Assembly: GCA_963838775.1 (NCBI GenBank)
Contig: CAWISP010000024.1
Coordinates: forward strand, 62,001 to 126,000
From: Chersky-840 sp963838775
Lineage (GTDB): Bacteria > Actinomycetota > Acidimicrobiia > Acidimicrobiales > UBA8190
Direction of reading: 5' to 3'
DNA: 64,000 nucleotides
Shown here: piece by piece, positions 53,937-62,431 of the stretch
Layout of the letters: every line of letters begins with the position of its first letter
How positions within the stretch are numbered: the first letter of the stretch is position 1
Position numbers and translations under genes: made by a program
The notes under the pieces: model-generated
The model's input: only the letters and a program-made list of their open reading frames with translations
The model's database searches: none
Told to the model about the DNA's origin: nothing

Positions 53937-54152
53937 GAGGGCGGCTCCGATGTCGTTCCAGCTGGTCGGGGGATCGTTGCCATCTGAAAGCGATCAAAGC
54001 GATCTGAAAGGGGTAAAACCTGATCTGATTAGTCATATATAGTAGTGACCGGCTGGCCCGGACAAGTCGTGTCCCGTCCCCGGCCCGGGTGGGGTTCCCC
54101 CGGATCCCGTCGGGCGAGCGGTGGCAGGGCACTCGGACGAGGAGTGTGGAGC
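53937..54152. promoter_or_regulatory. Divergent cysD/cysH control region
   Basis: An AT-richer stretch (about 53980-54050) stands out in high-GC DNA. It contains ATCTGAAAG twice on the same strand (53982-53990 and 54002-54010), exactly 20 bp or about two helical turns apart, and a TATATATAG run near 54036 that can serve as -10 for cysH, with a matching leftward TATATATGAC for cysD. The paired repeat looks like an operator for a sulfur regulator. The cysH ribosome-binding site is GAGGAG at about 54138-54143. Confidence 0.55.
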
Positions 54153-54827
54153 GTGGGTGCAGGGGTCGAGACCAGGATCGATCTCGAAGAGCTCGCAGCG
54201 CGTGCCGCCGAGTTCGAGACGGCGCCCGCCGGCAAGGTCATGGGCTGGGCGGTCGAACGATTCGGAGAGCGGCTCATCATGGCGTGCTCGTTCCAGGACT
54301 GCGTCATCATCGACCTCGCCGTCGAGGTCGATCTTGGCATCGAGGTGCTCTTCCTCGACACCGGCTTCCACTTTCCCGAGACCCTGGCATACGTGGAAGA
54401 GGTGCGGGCCCGCTACGACCTGAACCTCCGCGTCGTCACCCCCGGTGCCGAGGCCGAAGCGTGGCCGTGCGGGACCGAGCGGTGCTGTGAGCTTCGCAAG
54501 GTCGAGCCGCTGCACCGTGCGCTGCAGGATCGCGCCGCCTGGATGACCGGGCTGAAGCGCAGTGACGCGCCCACGCGGGCGGCCGCCCCCATCGTGTCGT
54601 GGGACGAGGCCCGAGGCCTGGTCAAGATCAACCCCGTGGCGACCTGGACCGACACCGACATCGCCAACTACGAGACGGATCACGGGCTGCCCGTGCACCC
54701 CCTCATGACCCAGGGATATCTCTCGATCGGCTGCGCGCCCACGACGCGACCCGTCGCTCCGGGCGAGGACGCCCGGGCCGGCCGTTGGTCGGGCATGGGC
54801 AAGACCGAGTGCGGTCTTCACGTCTGA
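54153..54827 (+). CDS. cysH: Phosphoadenylyl/adenylyl-sulfate reductase (APS-reductase type, one cluster Cys missing)
   Basis: CysH reduces APS or PAPS to sulfite. The 224-residue protein from GTG 54153 has the PP-loop-like region LIMACSFQDCVIIDLAV, the FLDTGFHFPETL segment, the Cys111-Cys112 pair in TERCCELRKVEPL, and the C-terminal catalytic Cys220 in KTECGLHV. The CC pair marks the APS-specific, 4Fe-4S type. The second cluster pair should read Cys-x2-Cys, but here it is SIGCAPTTRP: Cys194 is present while the fourth ligand (residue 197) is Thr. The absence of CysC supports APS as substrate. It overlaps the sulfite reductase start by one base. Confidence 0.88.
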   Translation: MGAGVETRIDLEELAARAAEFETAPAGKVMGWAVERFGERLIMACSFQDCVIIDLAVEVDLGIEVLFLDTGFHFPETLAYVEEVRARYDLNLRVVTPGAEAEAWPCGTERCCELRKVEPLHRALQDRAAWMTGLKRSDAPTRAAAPIVSWDEARGLVKINPVATWTDTDIANYETDHGLPVHPLMTQGYLSIGCAPTTRPVAPGEDARAGRWSGMGKTECGLHV

Positions 54828-56596
54828 TGGCCCATGATCCCGACAATCCCCTGGGCGTGCAGATCCGGGGGAACGAGCGGGGGATGCATTTCGTGCATCC
54901 CTACCGCCACGTGGGCGAGCTGAACCAGGTCGAACGCTGGAAGCTCGAGCGCCACCCCCTCGAGGTCGCCGACGCGGTGATCTCGCGCTACGCCAAGGAG
55001 GGCCCCGGTGCCATCGCCAAGGTGCCGGGCGAGGCCGAGCGTCTCAAGTGGGTGGGCCTGTACCCCCAGCGTCAGGGGGGCGACGCGTTCATGATCCGCG
55101 TCAAGGTTCCGGGTGGCGTGCTCACCGCAGACCAGGCCCGCGAGATCGGTATCGTCGCCGACGCCTTCGGAGAGGGCCCCGAGGACAGTCCCGTCTTCGG
55201 CAACCGGTACGCCGATATCACGACGCGCCAGACCATCCAGATCCATTGGATCCGCATCGAGGACGTGCCCCGCATCTGGGAGCGGTTCGCCGACGTGGGG
55301 CTCACCACGGTGCAGGCCTGTGGCGACTCGGCCCGCAACGTCTTGTCGTGCCCGGTGTCGGGCGTGGACGGCGAAGAGGTCCTCGACGCCCTGCCCGTCG
55401 CCCGGGCGATCTCGGAATTCTTCACCGGCAACCGCGAGTACGCCAACCTTCCCCGCAAGTTCAAGATGAGCGTCACCGGATGCCGCGAGGATTGCGCCCA
55501 GGCGGAGATCCAGGACATCGGGATGTGGCCGGCGGCGGCCGGAGACGGGACCCTCGGATTCAACGTGTTGGCCGGGGGCGGTCTCTCCGATGGCGAGCGC
55601 ATGGCCTCGGACATCGACGTGTTCGTCCGGCCGGACCAGGCCGTCGAGATCACTCGGGCCATCGCCCAGCTCTACGGCGAGCTCGGCAACCGGGAGAGTC
55701 GCGGTCTGGCCCGGATGCGCTATCTGGTGCAGGAGCTCGGACCCGAGCAGTTCCGGGCCGAGCTCGCCTCTCGGGCCCGCTTCGATCTCGTCCCGGCTGG
55801 CGAGGAGCTCACCACCCGGTACCGGGGCGACCACATCGGTGTCCACCCCCAGAAAGATCCGGCACTGCGGTACGTGGGTTGTTCGGTGCCGGTGGGCCGG
55901 ATGTCGGGTATCGAGCTCGTCGAGGCCGGCCGTCTGGCCCGGACCTACGGGGACGGGACGGTGCACCTCGGGACCGATCAGAACTTCGTGCTCACCGGGG
56001 TCCCCGAGGACAGGGTCGACGCCCTGCTCGTCGAGGAGCTGCTCCAGAAGTTCTCACCCTTCCCCGGGCCCTTCGAACGGGGCGTGGTGGCCTGCACCGG
56101 CAACGAGTTCTGTCGATTCGCCGTGGTCGAGACCAAGGAGCGGGCCGTGACGTGGGCGCGCTGGCTCGACACCCAACTGGCGGATGAGCAGGGGGCACCG
56201 CGCCCGGAGGCGGGACAGTCCTCGCCGCGGCGAGCAGACGCCGGTGTCATCCGCATGCACTTCTCGGGCTGCTCGGCTTCGTGCGCACAACCCCAGATCG
56301 CCGACATCGGCTTCCGGGGCGACGTGGCGCATGTCGGGGAGCAGATCGTCGAAGCCGTCGACATCGGGATGGGAGGCTCGCTCGGCCCTGATTCGGCATT
56401 CATCGACTGGATCGAGAACGCCCGACCGGTCGACGACGTCCCCCACGCGCTGCTGCGCACCGTCCGCCGCTACCAGTCCGAACGCCGGGACGGGGAGCCT
56501 TTCTACAACTGGGCGCGGCGCGTGCCCAACCAGGAGTTGGCGGCGACCCTGGCCGGGCTCGACACCGCCCATGCGCCGGCGGGGAGCACCCGATGA
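54827..56596 (+). CDS. Siroheme and 4Fe-4S nitrite/sulfite reductase (assimilatory sulfite reductase candidate)
   Basis: A 589-residue siroheme reductase. Ferredoxin-like half-domains and siroheme domains repeat twice. Arg/Lys-rich substrate and siroheme residues are seen in RYADITTRQTIQIHWI and KMSVTGCREDCAQAEIQDIG. The 4Fe-4S/siroheme motif is Cys423-x5-Cys429 (ACTGNEFCRF) and Cys482-x3-Cys486 (FSGCSASCAQPQIADIG). The motif style is nitrite-reductase-like, but a gene directly after cysH and beside cysDN and siroheme synthesis points to six-electron reduction of sulfite to sulfide. Such enzymes normally take electrons from ferredoxin. The stop overlaps the start of the FrhB-type gene by 4 bp (ATGA). 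Confidence 0.88.
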   Translation: MAHDPDNPLGVQIRGNERGMHFVHPYRHVGELNQVERWKLERHPLEVADAVISRYAKEGPGAIAKVPGEAERLKWVGLYPQRQGGDAFMIRVKVPGGVLTADQAREIGIVADAFGEGPEDSPVFGNRYADITTRQTIQIHWIRIEDVPRIWERFADVGLTTVQACGDSARNVLSCPVSGVDGEEVLDALPVARAISEFFTGNREYANLPRKFKMSVTGCREDCAQAEIQDIGMWPAAAGDGTLGFNVLAGGGLSDGERMASDIDVFVRPDQAVEITRAIAQLYGELGNRESRGLARMRYLVQELGPEQFRAELASRARFDLVPAGEELTTRYRGDHIGVHPQKDPALRYVGCSVPVGRMSGIELVEAGRLARTYGDGTVHLGTDQNFVLTGVPEDRVDALLVEELLQKFSPFPGPFERGVVACTGNEFCRFAVVETKERAVTWARWLDTQLADEQGAPRPEAGQSSPRRADAGVIRMHFSGCSASCAQPQIADIGFRGDVAHVGEQIVEAVDIGMGGSLGPDSAFIDWIENARPVDDVPHALLRTVRRYQSERRDGEPFYNWARRVPNQELAATLAGLDTAHAPAGSTR

Positions 56597-57857
56597 AGGG
56601 GTTCCGCATCCGCGACGAGATGAACGGCGTCGCCGAGCCGCCGGGCAAGACCTGGTTCTGGGAGCTCGAGGCCGGGGTCATCTTCGCCGACCGCTGCATC
56701 CAGTGCGGCACCTGCGTGGCGGTGTGCCCGTCCAACTCGATCGGTGTCAACAAGGACAGCGGTCTGCCCGAGCTCGTGAAGATGTGCACCGGCTGTTCGT
56801 TGTGTTGGGATTTCTGCCCCGCGGCGGGCTCCGCTACGAAGCCCTGTGGCCGCCCTCGACGTCGCAGTCCGAAGCGGGTGAGGTCCCGGTCGTGGTCAAG
56901 TCCGACTCGGCCGACACGTACTGGAAACTGACCGGTGGGCCCCCCGGGGACGGCCTCGGCGCCGTGATCGGCGAGTACGCCGTGCGGGCCGGTGTCCCCG
57001 CCGACGACGTCCAGGACGGCGGGGTGGTCACGGCCATGCTCCTGGCCCTGCTGGCGGGCGGCGACATCGACGGAGCCCTCGTGTCGCGCCCGAGTGACAA
57101 CCCCGACGAGCCCTGGAAGGGCATCGCCACGGTGGCGACCACGGCGCAGGAGATCATCGACGCGGCGGGGAGCTTTTACAACCAGACCATGGCGCTGGCC
57201 GAGCTCGATCTCAGCCAGTACTCGCTTCCCCCCAAACCTCGTCTCGCCGTAGTGGGAACCCCGTGCGAGATCCAGGGCATCCGGGCCATGCAGGCGCGCC
57301 GGTGGCCGACGGGAGCGCACCGCATCGACGCCGTGGCGCTCACCATCGCGTTGCTGTGCACCAAGAGCTTCGACTACGAGGCCCTCATGCTGCGCGAGCT
57401 GCGTGACAAGCGCGGACTCGATCTCGACCGCGTCAGCAAGGTCGACGTGATCCGGGGGCGGATGATCGTCGAGTACCGCGACGGATCGGTTGCGGTGGAC
57501 GAGCCCGTCAAGGACTTCCACGGCTCTGCCCTCAAAGGCTGCGACGAGTGCGCCGATTTCCTGGGACGCGGCGCCGATCTCTCGATCGGCAGCGTGGGAT
57601 CGCTGGCAGGTTGGTCCAGTGTGCTGGTGCGGACCGAAGTCGGTCGTGTCGCCTTCGACCGCGCCCGTGGCCGGCTCGATGTGCGTGACCTCGACGACCG
57701 CGAGGCGTTGGTGCGTCTCGACAACCTGGACAAGCGGATCGCCGAGCGGACGCTGCAGCGCAAGCTCGACCCCGACGGGCCTCTGTTCATCGACTTTGCC
57801 GAGCATCTCGACAGCTACCGCGGGACCGACCGCGCCCCCGTCGTCCGGGACCGGTGA
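56593..57857 (+). CDS. FrhB-type coenzyme F420 oxidoreductase with two N-terminal 4Fe-4S motifs, frameshifted as read
   Basis: Two frames make one protein of about 421 residues. The first part carries two complete 4Fe-4S motifs: Cys35-38-41-45 (DRCIQCGTCVAVCP) and Cys65-68-71-75 (MCTGCSLCWDFCP). A one-base deletion in a C run (56817-56820) breaks the frame; restoring it gives the typical F-C-P-R-G-G-L-R-Y-E junction. The rest is the FrhB domain, with VGTPCEIQGIRAMQARR and the cysteine pair of KGCDECADFLGRGADLSIGS. FrhB proteins bind FAD and oxidise F420H2, passing electrons to partner enzymes. Its translational coupling to the sulfite reductase suggests that it is the electron donor. Similar domains occur in methanogen Fsr. 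Confidence 0.85.
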
Positions 57858-57878
57858 GCCCACGATGAACACCACGCC

Positions 57879-58199
57879 ATGAGTGTGGTCGAACCGGCCG
57901 AAGGCGTTCGTCTCGACCACCCGGAAGAGCCCGTCGAGATGCGCAACGCGCTGCGCGACGCACTTCTGGCGGGAACGGACTGGCGTGAGGGTTTCTCCGA
58001 CGACGTCTGCGTCGGTGTGTGGCTGTGGGAGCGTTGGAGGCCCGCCCTCGAACCGCTCGGCATGGACCGCGAGGCGTTCGTCGATGTCATCATCTCCTAT
58101 CGCCGGGAGCTGTGGCTCTGGTTGATGGGGGAGCGTCTGTGGGATCAGTGCCTGTCCGGGCTGGCGGGCCGGGTGGCGAGGCGCCTGCCCGGTCGGTGA
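57879..58199 (+). CDS. Small protein of unknown function in the sulfur locus
   Basis: A 106-residue protein, ATG at 57879, following the FrhB-type gene by 21 bp in the same direction. It is mainly helical and rich in Trp (seven), for example VCVGVWLWERWRPALEPLG and YRRELWLWLMGERLWDQCL, with an acidic N-terminus and basic C-terminal end. No known domain, membrane span or metal motif is clear. It may be a subunit or assembly partner of the sulfite reductase or belong to the next ABC gene. Function unknown. Confidence 0.7.
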   Translation: MSVVEPAEGVRLDHPEEPVEMRNALRDALLAGTDWREGFSDDVCVGVWLWERWRPALEPLGMDREAFVDVIISYRRELWLWLMGERLWDQCLSGLAGRVARRLPGR

Positions 58200-58253
58200 T
58201 CGCGTCGCACCACCCCGTGGCCAGTGCATCCGGGCGCGTCGGAAGCTGAGTCA

Positions 58254-59081
58254 ATGGCCACCCCGGTTGCCGAGGGCGCCGGTCCCGTGGTCCGCCTGTG
58301 CGGGGTCGCCGTCGTCAGGGACGGGCGCCCCATCCTCGACGACATCGACTGGGAGGTGTGGCCCCACGAGCGCTGGGCCGTGCTCGGTCCCAACGGTTCG
58401 GGAAAGACGACGCTGCTGCACGTGGCCGGCATGCGCCTGTTACCCACCCGGGGAACCGTCGAGGTGCTCGGGGCCCGGTACGGGCGAGCCGACGCGCGCG
58501 CCTTGCGTACCCGGGTGGCGTTCGTGAGCCAGGCGATCCTCAGGAGCCTGAGGCCCACGTTGACTGCGCACGACGTCGTGCTCACGGGGCGACACGCCGC
58601 CCTCGAGCCGTGGTGGCACCACTACGGGCCCGACGACCACGCTCGTGCCGACGGGTTGCTGGCCGATGCCGGGTTGAGCCGTGCCGCCGCCCAGGAGTTC
58701 GGGGTGCTGTCAGAGGGGGAGCGGCAACAGGTGCTCCTGGCCCGGGCACTCATGGGTGCGCCCGAGCTCATGCTCTTGGACGAGCCGGCGGCCGGGCTCG
58801 ATCTCGGAGCCCGGGAAAGGCTCGTGGCGCGCCTCGCTGCCTTGGCGTCGGCACCGGGCGCGGCGCCACTCGTGCTCGTGACCCATCACGTGGAGGAGAT
58901 CCCCCCGGGGACGACGCATGTCGCCCTGCTGCGAGACGGGCGGCTCATGAGGGCGGGACCGGCGGCGGCGGTGTTGACGTCGGCGGCGGTGTCGGCCTGT
59001 TTCGACGTGCCCGTGCGGGTAGAGCGTGGGGGGGAGCGGTGGACGGCGCGGGCGTCGCCGCGCCGCGCCGGCACCGGCTGA
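58254..59081 (+). CDS. ABC transporter ATP-binding protein (orphan)
   Basis: A 275-residue ABC ATPase, start ATG 58254 (a GTG at 58224 is possible). Walker A is LGPNGSGKTTLL (about residues 43-54), the signature is FGVLSEGERQQVLLARAL, Walker B is LMLLDEPAAGLD and the switch His is in VTHHVEEIPPGTTHVAL. This form (ATPase of the iron-siderophore/ModF-like type, EEIP after the H-loop) usually has no permease beside it; none is visible here. It could energise a distant importer or act as a soluble ATPase. Its position after the sulfur genes may be accidental. Confidence 0.87.
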   Translation: MATPVAEGAGPVVRLCGVAVVRDGRPILDDIDWEVWPHERWAVLGPNGSGKTTLLHVAGMRLLPTRGTVEVLGARYGRADARALRTRVAFVSQAILRSLRPTLTAHDVVLTGRHAALEPWWHHYGPDDHARADGLLADAGLSRAAAQEFGVLSEGERQQVLLARALMGAPELMLLDEPAAGLDLGARERLVARLAALASAPGAAPLVLVTHHVEEIPPGTTHVALLRDGRLMRAGPAAAVLTSAAVSACFDVPVRVERGGERWTARASPRRAGTG

Positions 59082-59179
59082 GCGCGGCGCCGAAGACGCG
59101 GACAGTTCCCGACCATCCACCCATCGTGGTGCACGTTTCTGTAGGGTCGCATGACATCGGAAGGTAGATCGAAGGGTTC

Positions 59180-59761
59180 TTGACGATCGTGGTCCTCCTG
59201 ATCCTCGGCGTGGTCTGGGCGGCAGTGCTGGTGCCGAGCCTTCTCCGGCGGAAATCCGAACGCCGCTCGGGCGACTCCATCGGTGAGTTCCACCAGCACC
59301 TGCGAGTGCTGCGACGCACGGGCCCGTCTGTGGTGCCTCCCGCCTTTCGGCTCATGACGTCGCTGCCCGAGGATGCGCGTGGCCATGGACCACCTCGCCC
59401 CCCGTCGTCGGGTCGAGGACTGATCTTGATCAGACCGGACGCCGCCCCAGCTCGGGCGCCGAGCACCGGCTCTGGCGCCCAGCGGTCCGACCGGTACTTC
59501 CGGCCCGAAGCCTGCAAGCGGCGCCGTGACGTGCTCGCCACCTTGGCGTGCGTGATCTTCTGCTCGGGAGTGCTCGGTGCCATCCCCGTCCTGCGACCCA
59601 TCCTCGGGCTGACCGCTTTAGCCGTCGTGGTCGGTGCGGTCTACGTGGTGATGGTCATCCGCCTCGGGGCCCGGGCCACGGAGCGCACCGCCAAGCTGCG
59701 GTATCTGCCCGAGCCGGTGGAGGACGAACCCACGATTGTCATCCGCCGCGCCGCTCGCTGA
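59180..59761 (+). CDS. Membrane protein with three helices, GlpR-like divisome protein candidate
   Basis: A 193-residue protein, start TTG at 59180 (or GTG 59189). An N-terminal helix (VVLLILGVVWAAVLVPSLL) is followed by a basic segment, the run SIGEFHQHLRVLRRTGP, a Pro/Arg-rich linker and two more helices (DVLATLACVIFCSGVLGAI and LTALAVVVGAVYVVMVIRLG). An N-terminal helix then 'HLRVLRR' recalls the actinobacterial GlpR-type membrane proteins linked to cell division, but the match is loose. A smaller protein at 12117 has the same helix plus HQH pattern. Its stop overlaps the start of the next gene. Confidence 0.6.
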   Translation: MTIVVLLILGVVWAAVLVPSLLRRKSERRSGDSIGEFHQHLRVLRRTGPSVVPPAFRLMTSLPEDARGHGPPRPPSSGRGLILIRPDAAPARAPSTGSGAQRSDRYFRPEACKRRRDVLATLACVIFCSGVLGAIPVLRPILGLTALAVVVGAVYVVMVIRLGARATERTAKLRYLPEPVEDEPTIVIRRAAR

Positions 59762-60432
59762 CGTCGTCGCCGTTGCCCCCCGAGGCGCGCCCGGCCGAAC
59801 TGGCGAGATTGGGAGACCAGGCGCGCCGTGCGCTCGATGCCTCGCACCGGGCCCGTGAGACGGCGCTGGCGTCGTGTCGGGAGACCATCCGGTCGTGCGG
59901 GCTCTCCATCCGGGCCGTGCACCGGCTGCAGCCGGCCGAATCGGAGGCCCGGGTCGCTGAGGCCGAGGAGAGCCTGCGCCGGGCCCAGGCGGCCCTGGCG
60001 CCCCATCCGAGCCTGGCCGCGGCGGGATTTCTGCACGACGCCGAAAAGGAGTTCGCCGAGGCCCGCCTGACCTCCGCGCTGGTGCACGGCGAGTCGCTGC
60101 CGGGCCCGGGGGAACTGAGGGTGGGGCTCGCCGCGTGGCTCAACGGCCTGGCCGAGGCGGCGTCCGAGCTCCGCCGCCACCTCCTCGATCGTCTCCGTGC
60201 TGGTGACACGGCTCGGGGCGAGGAGCTGCTCGGGGCCATGGAGGACGTCTACGACATGCTCGTGACGATCGAGCACCCCGATGCCATCACCGGCGGGCTG
60301 CGGCGGACCACCGACGCCCTGCGGGCCGTGGTCGAGCGCAGCCGCGCCGACGTGACCACGACTGTGCTCCAGACGACCCTGCAGCGGGCCATCGAGGGCC
60401 GGCTGGGCCCGACCGGCACCCCCGCACCGTGA
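59758..60432 (+). CDS. Translin-family-like helical protein, probable CTG start
   Basis: About 224 residues of almost purely helical sequence. It begins at a CTG (59758) that overlaps the previous stop (CTGA); the next possible start is a TTG at 59773. Charged helices such as ARRALDASHRARETALASCR and GFLHDAEKEFAEARLTSALV, then LRVGLAAWLNGLAEAASELR and AMEDVYDMLVTIEHPDAI, are the signature of the translin/archaeal translin-like RNA-binding family. Translin-like proteins bind RNA or single-stranded nucleic acids. Its stop overlaps the GTG of the following gene by 4 bp. Confidence 0.72.
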   Translation: MTSSPLPPEARPAELARLGDQARRALDASHRARETALASCRETIRSCGLSIRAVHRLQPAESEARVAEAEESLRRAQAALAPHPSLAAAGFLHDAEKEFAEARLTSALVHGESLPGPGELRVGLAAWLNGLAEAASELRRHLLDRLRAGDTARGEELLGAMEDVYDMLVTIEHPDAITGGLRRTTDALRAVVERSRADVTTTVLQTTLQRAIEGRLGPTGTPAP

Positions 60433-61421
60433 GGCTCTGGGAACTTACGACGCCGGCGCTGGTGGTCGACGCCGCGCGGCTCGAACACAACCTCGCCACG
60501 ATGGCGGCGGCGCTTCCCGGCGATCGTCTTCGGCCCCACGTCAAGGCGCACAAATGCAGCGCCCTGGCGGCCCGACAGCGGGCCTACGGGCACACCGGGT
60601 TCACCTGCGCCACGACCGTCGAGGCGCACGGCCTGGCCCGGGCGGGCCTGGGCGAGGACCTGCTACTCGCCAACGAGGTGGTCGACGAGGCGCGATTGGG
60701 TCGACTGGTGCGCTCGGGGGCCCGGGTGACCGTCGCCGTGGACTCCGAGGAGACGGTGGCAGCCGCCGCGGCGGCGGGGATCGAGGAGGTCGTGGTCGAT
60801 GTGAACGTCGGTCTGCCCCGGTGTGGATGCGCCCCCGGCGCGGCGGGGAGCCTGGCCGAGTCCGCCCGGGCCCGGGGCATGGCCGTCAGGGGGGTCATGG
60901 GCTACGAAGGCCACGTCGTCGGGCTCGAGGACCGGGCCCGACGGGTCGAGTTGGTGCACGTCGCCATGGAGCTGTTGCTCGAGGCGCACGACGCCGTCGG
61001 GGGGGAGCTCATCTCGGCGGGCGGGACCGGGACCTACGACATCAACACGGCGGCGACCGAGATCCAGGCGGGCTCGTATGCGCTCATGGACAGCGCCTAC
61101 GGCAAGCTCTCGCTGCCCTTCGTCCAGGCTCTGACCGTCCTTGCCACGGTGGTATCGGTGTCCCCCGGTTGGGCGGTGGCCGACTGCGGGGCGAAGGCAC
61201 TCGCCATGGACCACGGCAATCCCACGCTCGAGGATGCCGAGGTGTGGTTCTGCTCCGACGAGCACCTGACCTTCGCGCCCCGAGGCGCGGTGCGCGTCGG
61301 AGAGCGCATCAGCGTGGTGCCGGCCCACGTCGACCCCACCGTGGCGTACCACGAACAGATCCACATCGTGGACGGCGACGACGTGCTCGAGAGCTGGCCC
61401 GTCGACCTCCGGGGCTGGTGA
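60429..61421 (+). CDS. D-threonine aldolase/D-serine dehydratase-like PLP enzyme (alanine racemase N-terminal fold)
   Basis: A 330-residue fold-type III PLP enzyme starting at a GTG. It begins MRLWELTTPALVVDAARLE; the PLP lysine is in RPHVKAHKCSALA, and other typical elements are VVDVNVGLPRCGCAPG, GYEGHVVG, SAGGTGTYDI and the run GSYALMDSAYGKLSLPFVQA. The C-terminal metal-binding segment EVWFCSDEHLTFAPRGAV with His and Cys matches D-threonine aldolase/D-serine dehydratase. The substrate is likely a D-hydroxy amino acid. It is coupled to the translin-like gene and convergent with egtD. Confidence 0.87.
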   Translation: MRLWELTTPALVVDAARLEHNLATMAAALPGDRLRPHVKAHKCSALAARQRAYGHTGFTCATTVEAHGLARAGLGEDLLLANEVVDEARLGRLVRSGARVTVAVDSEETVAAAAAAGIEEVVVDVNVGLPRCGCAPGAAGSLAESARARGMAVRGVMGYEGHVVGLEDRARRVELVHVAMELLLEAHDAVGGELISAGGTGTYDINTAATEIQAGSYALMDSAYGKLSLPFVQALTVLATVVSVSPGWAVADCGAKALAMDHGNPTLEDAEVWFCSDEHLTFAPRGAVRVGERISVVPAHVDPTVAYHEQIHIVDGDDVLESWPVDLRGW

Positions 61422-61444
61422 GGGACCCCGACCCCACCCCGACC

Positions 61445-62425
61445 TCAGCAGTAGGGCCGCGCCAGGGTCAGCAGAAAGTCGCCGCCCGGTGCCTCCCACA
61501 TCGAGTCGACCAGGAAGCCCGCCGCGTAGAGCTCGTCCTCCACACCCTGACGGGTGAACTTCGAGCTGATCTCGGTCTGGAGGTCCTCACCCGTGGCGAA
61601 GGTGACGTCGATGGCCAGATCGGCGATGGAGACCGTCTGATTCGACACGGAGCGCAGCCGCATCTCGATTCGCTTCGCCTCTTCGTTCCACAGTGCGACG
61701 TGCTCGAAGCGGTCCGGATCGAACGAGGCGTGCAGCTCTCGGTTGAGGACATGCAGGACGTTGCGGTTGAACGCGGCGGTCACGCCCTGGGCGTCGTCGT
61801 AGGCGGCCAGCAATCGGTCCCGGTCCTTGACGAGGTCGGTCCCAAGCAGGAGCCGGTCCCCGTGGCCCATCATGCAGTCGAGGTCGAAGAGGAAGCGGCT
61901 TCGCTGGTCAGGGGTGAGGTTCCCGATCGTGCTGCCGAGGAAGGCGACGAGCCGCCGGCCCTCGCTCGGCACGTGGTCCATGTGGAGGTGGAAGTCTCCC
62001 ACCACAGCGTGGACGAGCAACCCCGGGTAGTCGTCGGCCAGGGCGGTGGCGGCTGCCCACAGGGTGCCGTCACTGACGTCGAGGGGGACGTAGCGACGGA
62101 GTCCCCCCGTCGCCTCCATGGCATCGAGCACGACGCGTGACTTGTCACATGTCCCTGCTCCTAGCTCGACGAGGGTGTCGGCTCCGGCCGCGGCGGCGAT
62201 CTCAGGGGCGTGGTCCTCGAGGAGCCTCCGCTCGGCCCGGGTGAGGTAGTACTCGGGGAGGCGCGTGATCTCGTCGAACAATTGGCTGCCCCTGTCGTCG
62301 TAGAACCAGACGGGGGGCAGCCATTTGTGCTCCGCGGCCAAGCCGGTTCGCACGTCGTTCTCCAATGCGCCGCGCAGGTCGTCGGCGCTCAGGTGGACGT
62401 CCATGGTCGGGGTGGTGACGGACAC
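61445..62425 (-). CDS. egtD: L-histidine N-alpha-methyltransferase EgtD
   Basis: EgtD trimethylates histidine to hercynine in ergothioneine biosynthesis. The 326-residue protein starts MSVTTPTMDVHLSADDL. It has the SAM motif VELGAGTCDKSRVVLDAM, RYVPLDVSDGTLWAAA and LVAFLGSTIGNLTPDQRS, all EgtD hallmarks, with the histidine-binding region FNRNVLHVLNRELHASFD and a C-terminal domain with MRLRSVSNQTV. It lies 6 bp after egtB in the same direction and they form one operon. Confidence 0.94.
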   Translation of the reverse strand: MSVTTPTMDVHLSADDLRGALENDVRTGLAAEHKWLPPVWFYDDRGSQLFDEITRLPEYYLTRAERRLLEDHAPEIAAAAGADTLVELGAGTCDKSRVVLDAMEATGGLRRYVPLDVSDGTLWAAATALADDYPGLLVHAVVGDFHLHMDHVPSEGRRLVAFLGSTIGNLTPDQRSRFLFDLDCMMGHGDRLLLGTDLVKDRDRLLAAYDDAQGVTAAFNRNVLHVLNRELHASFDPDRFEHVALWNEEAKRIEMRLRSVSNQTVSIADLAIDVTFATGEDLQTEISSKFTRQGVEDELYAAGFLVDSMWEAPGGDFLLTLARPYC

Positions 62426-62431
62426 GGCGCC

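Noticed and set aside
56593..56931. Stand-alone ferredoxin gene after the sulfite reductase
   Set aside because: The two 4Fe-4S motifs are the normal N-terminus of FrhB-type proteins, and restoring one C in a homopolymer joins the frame to the FrhB domain.
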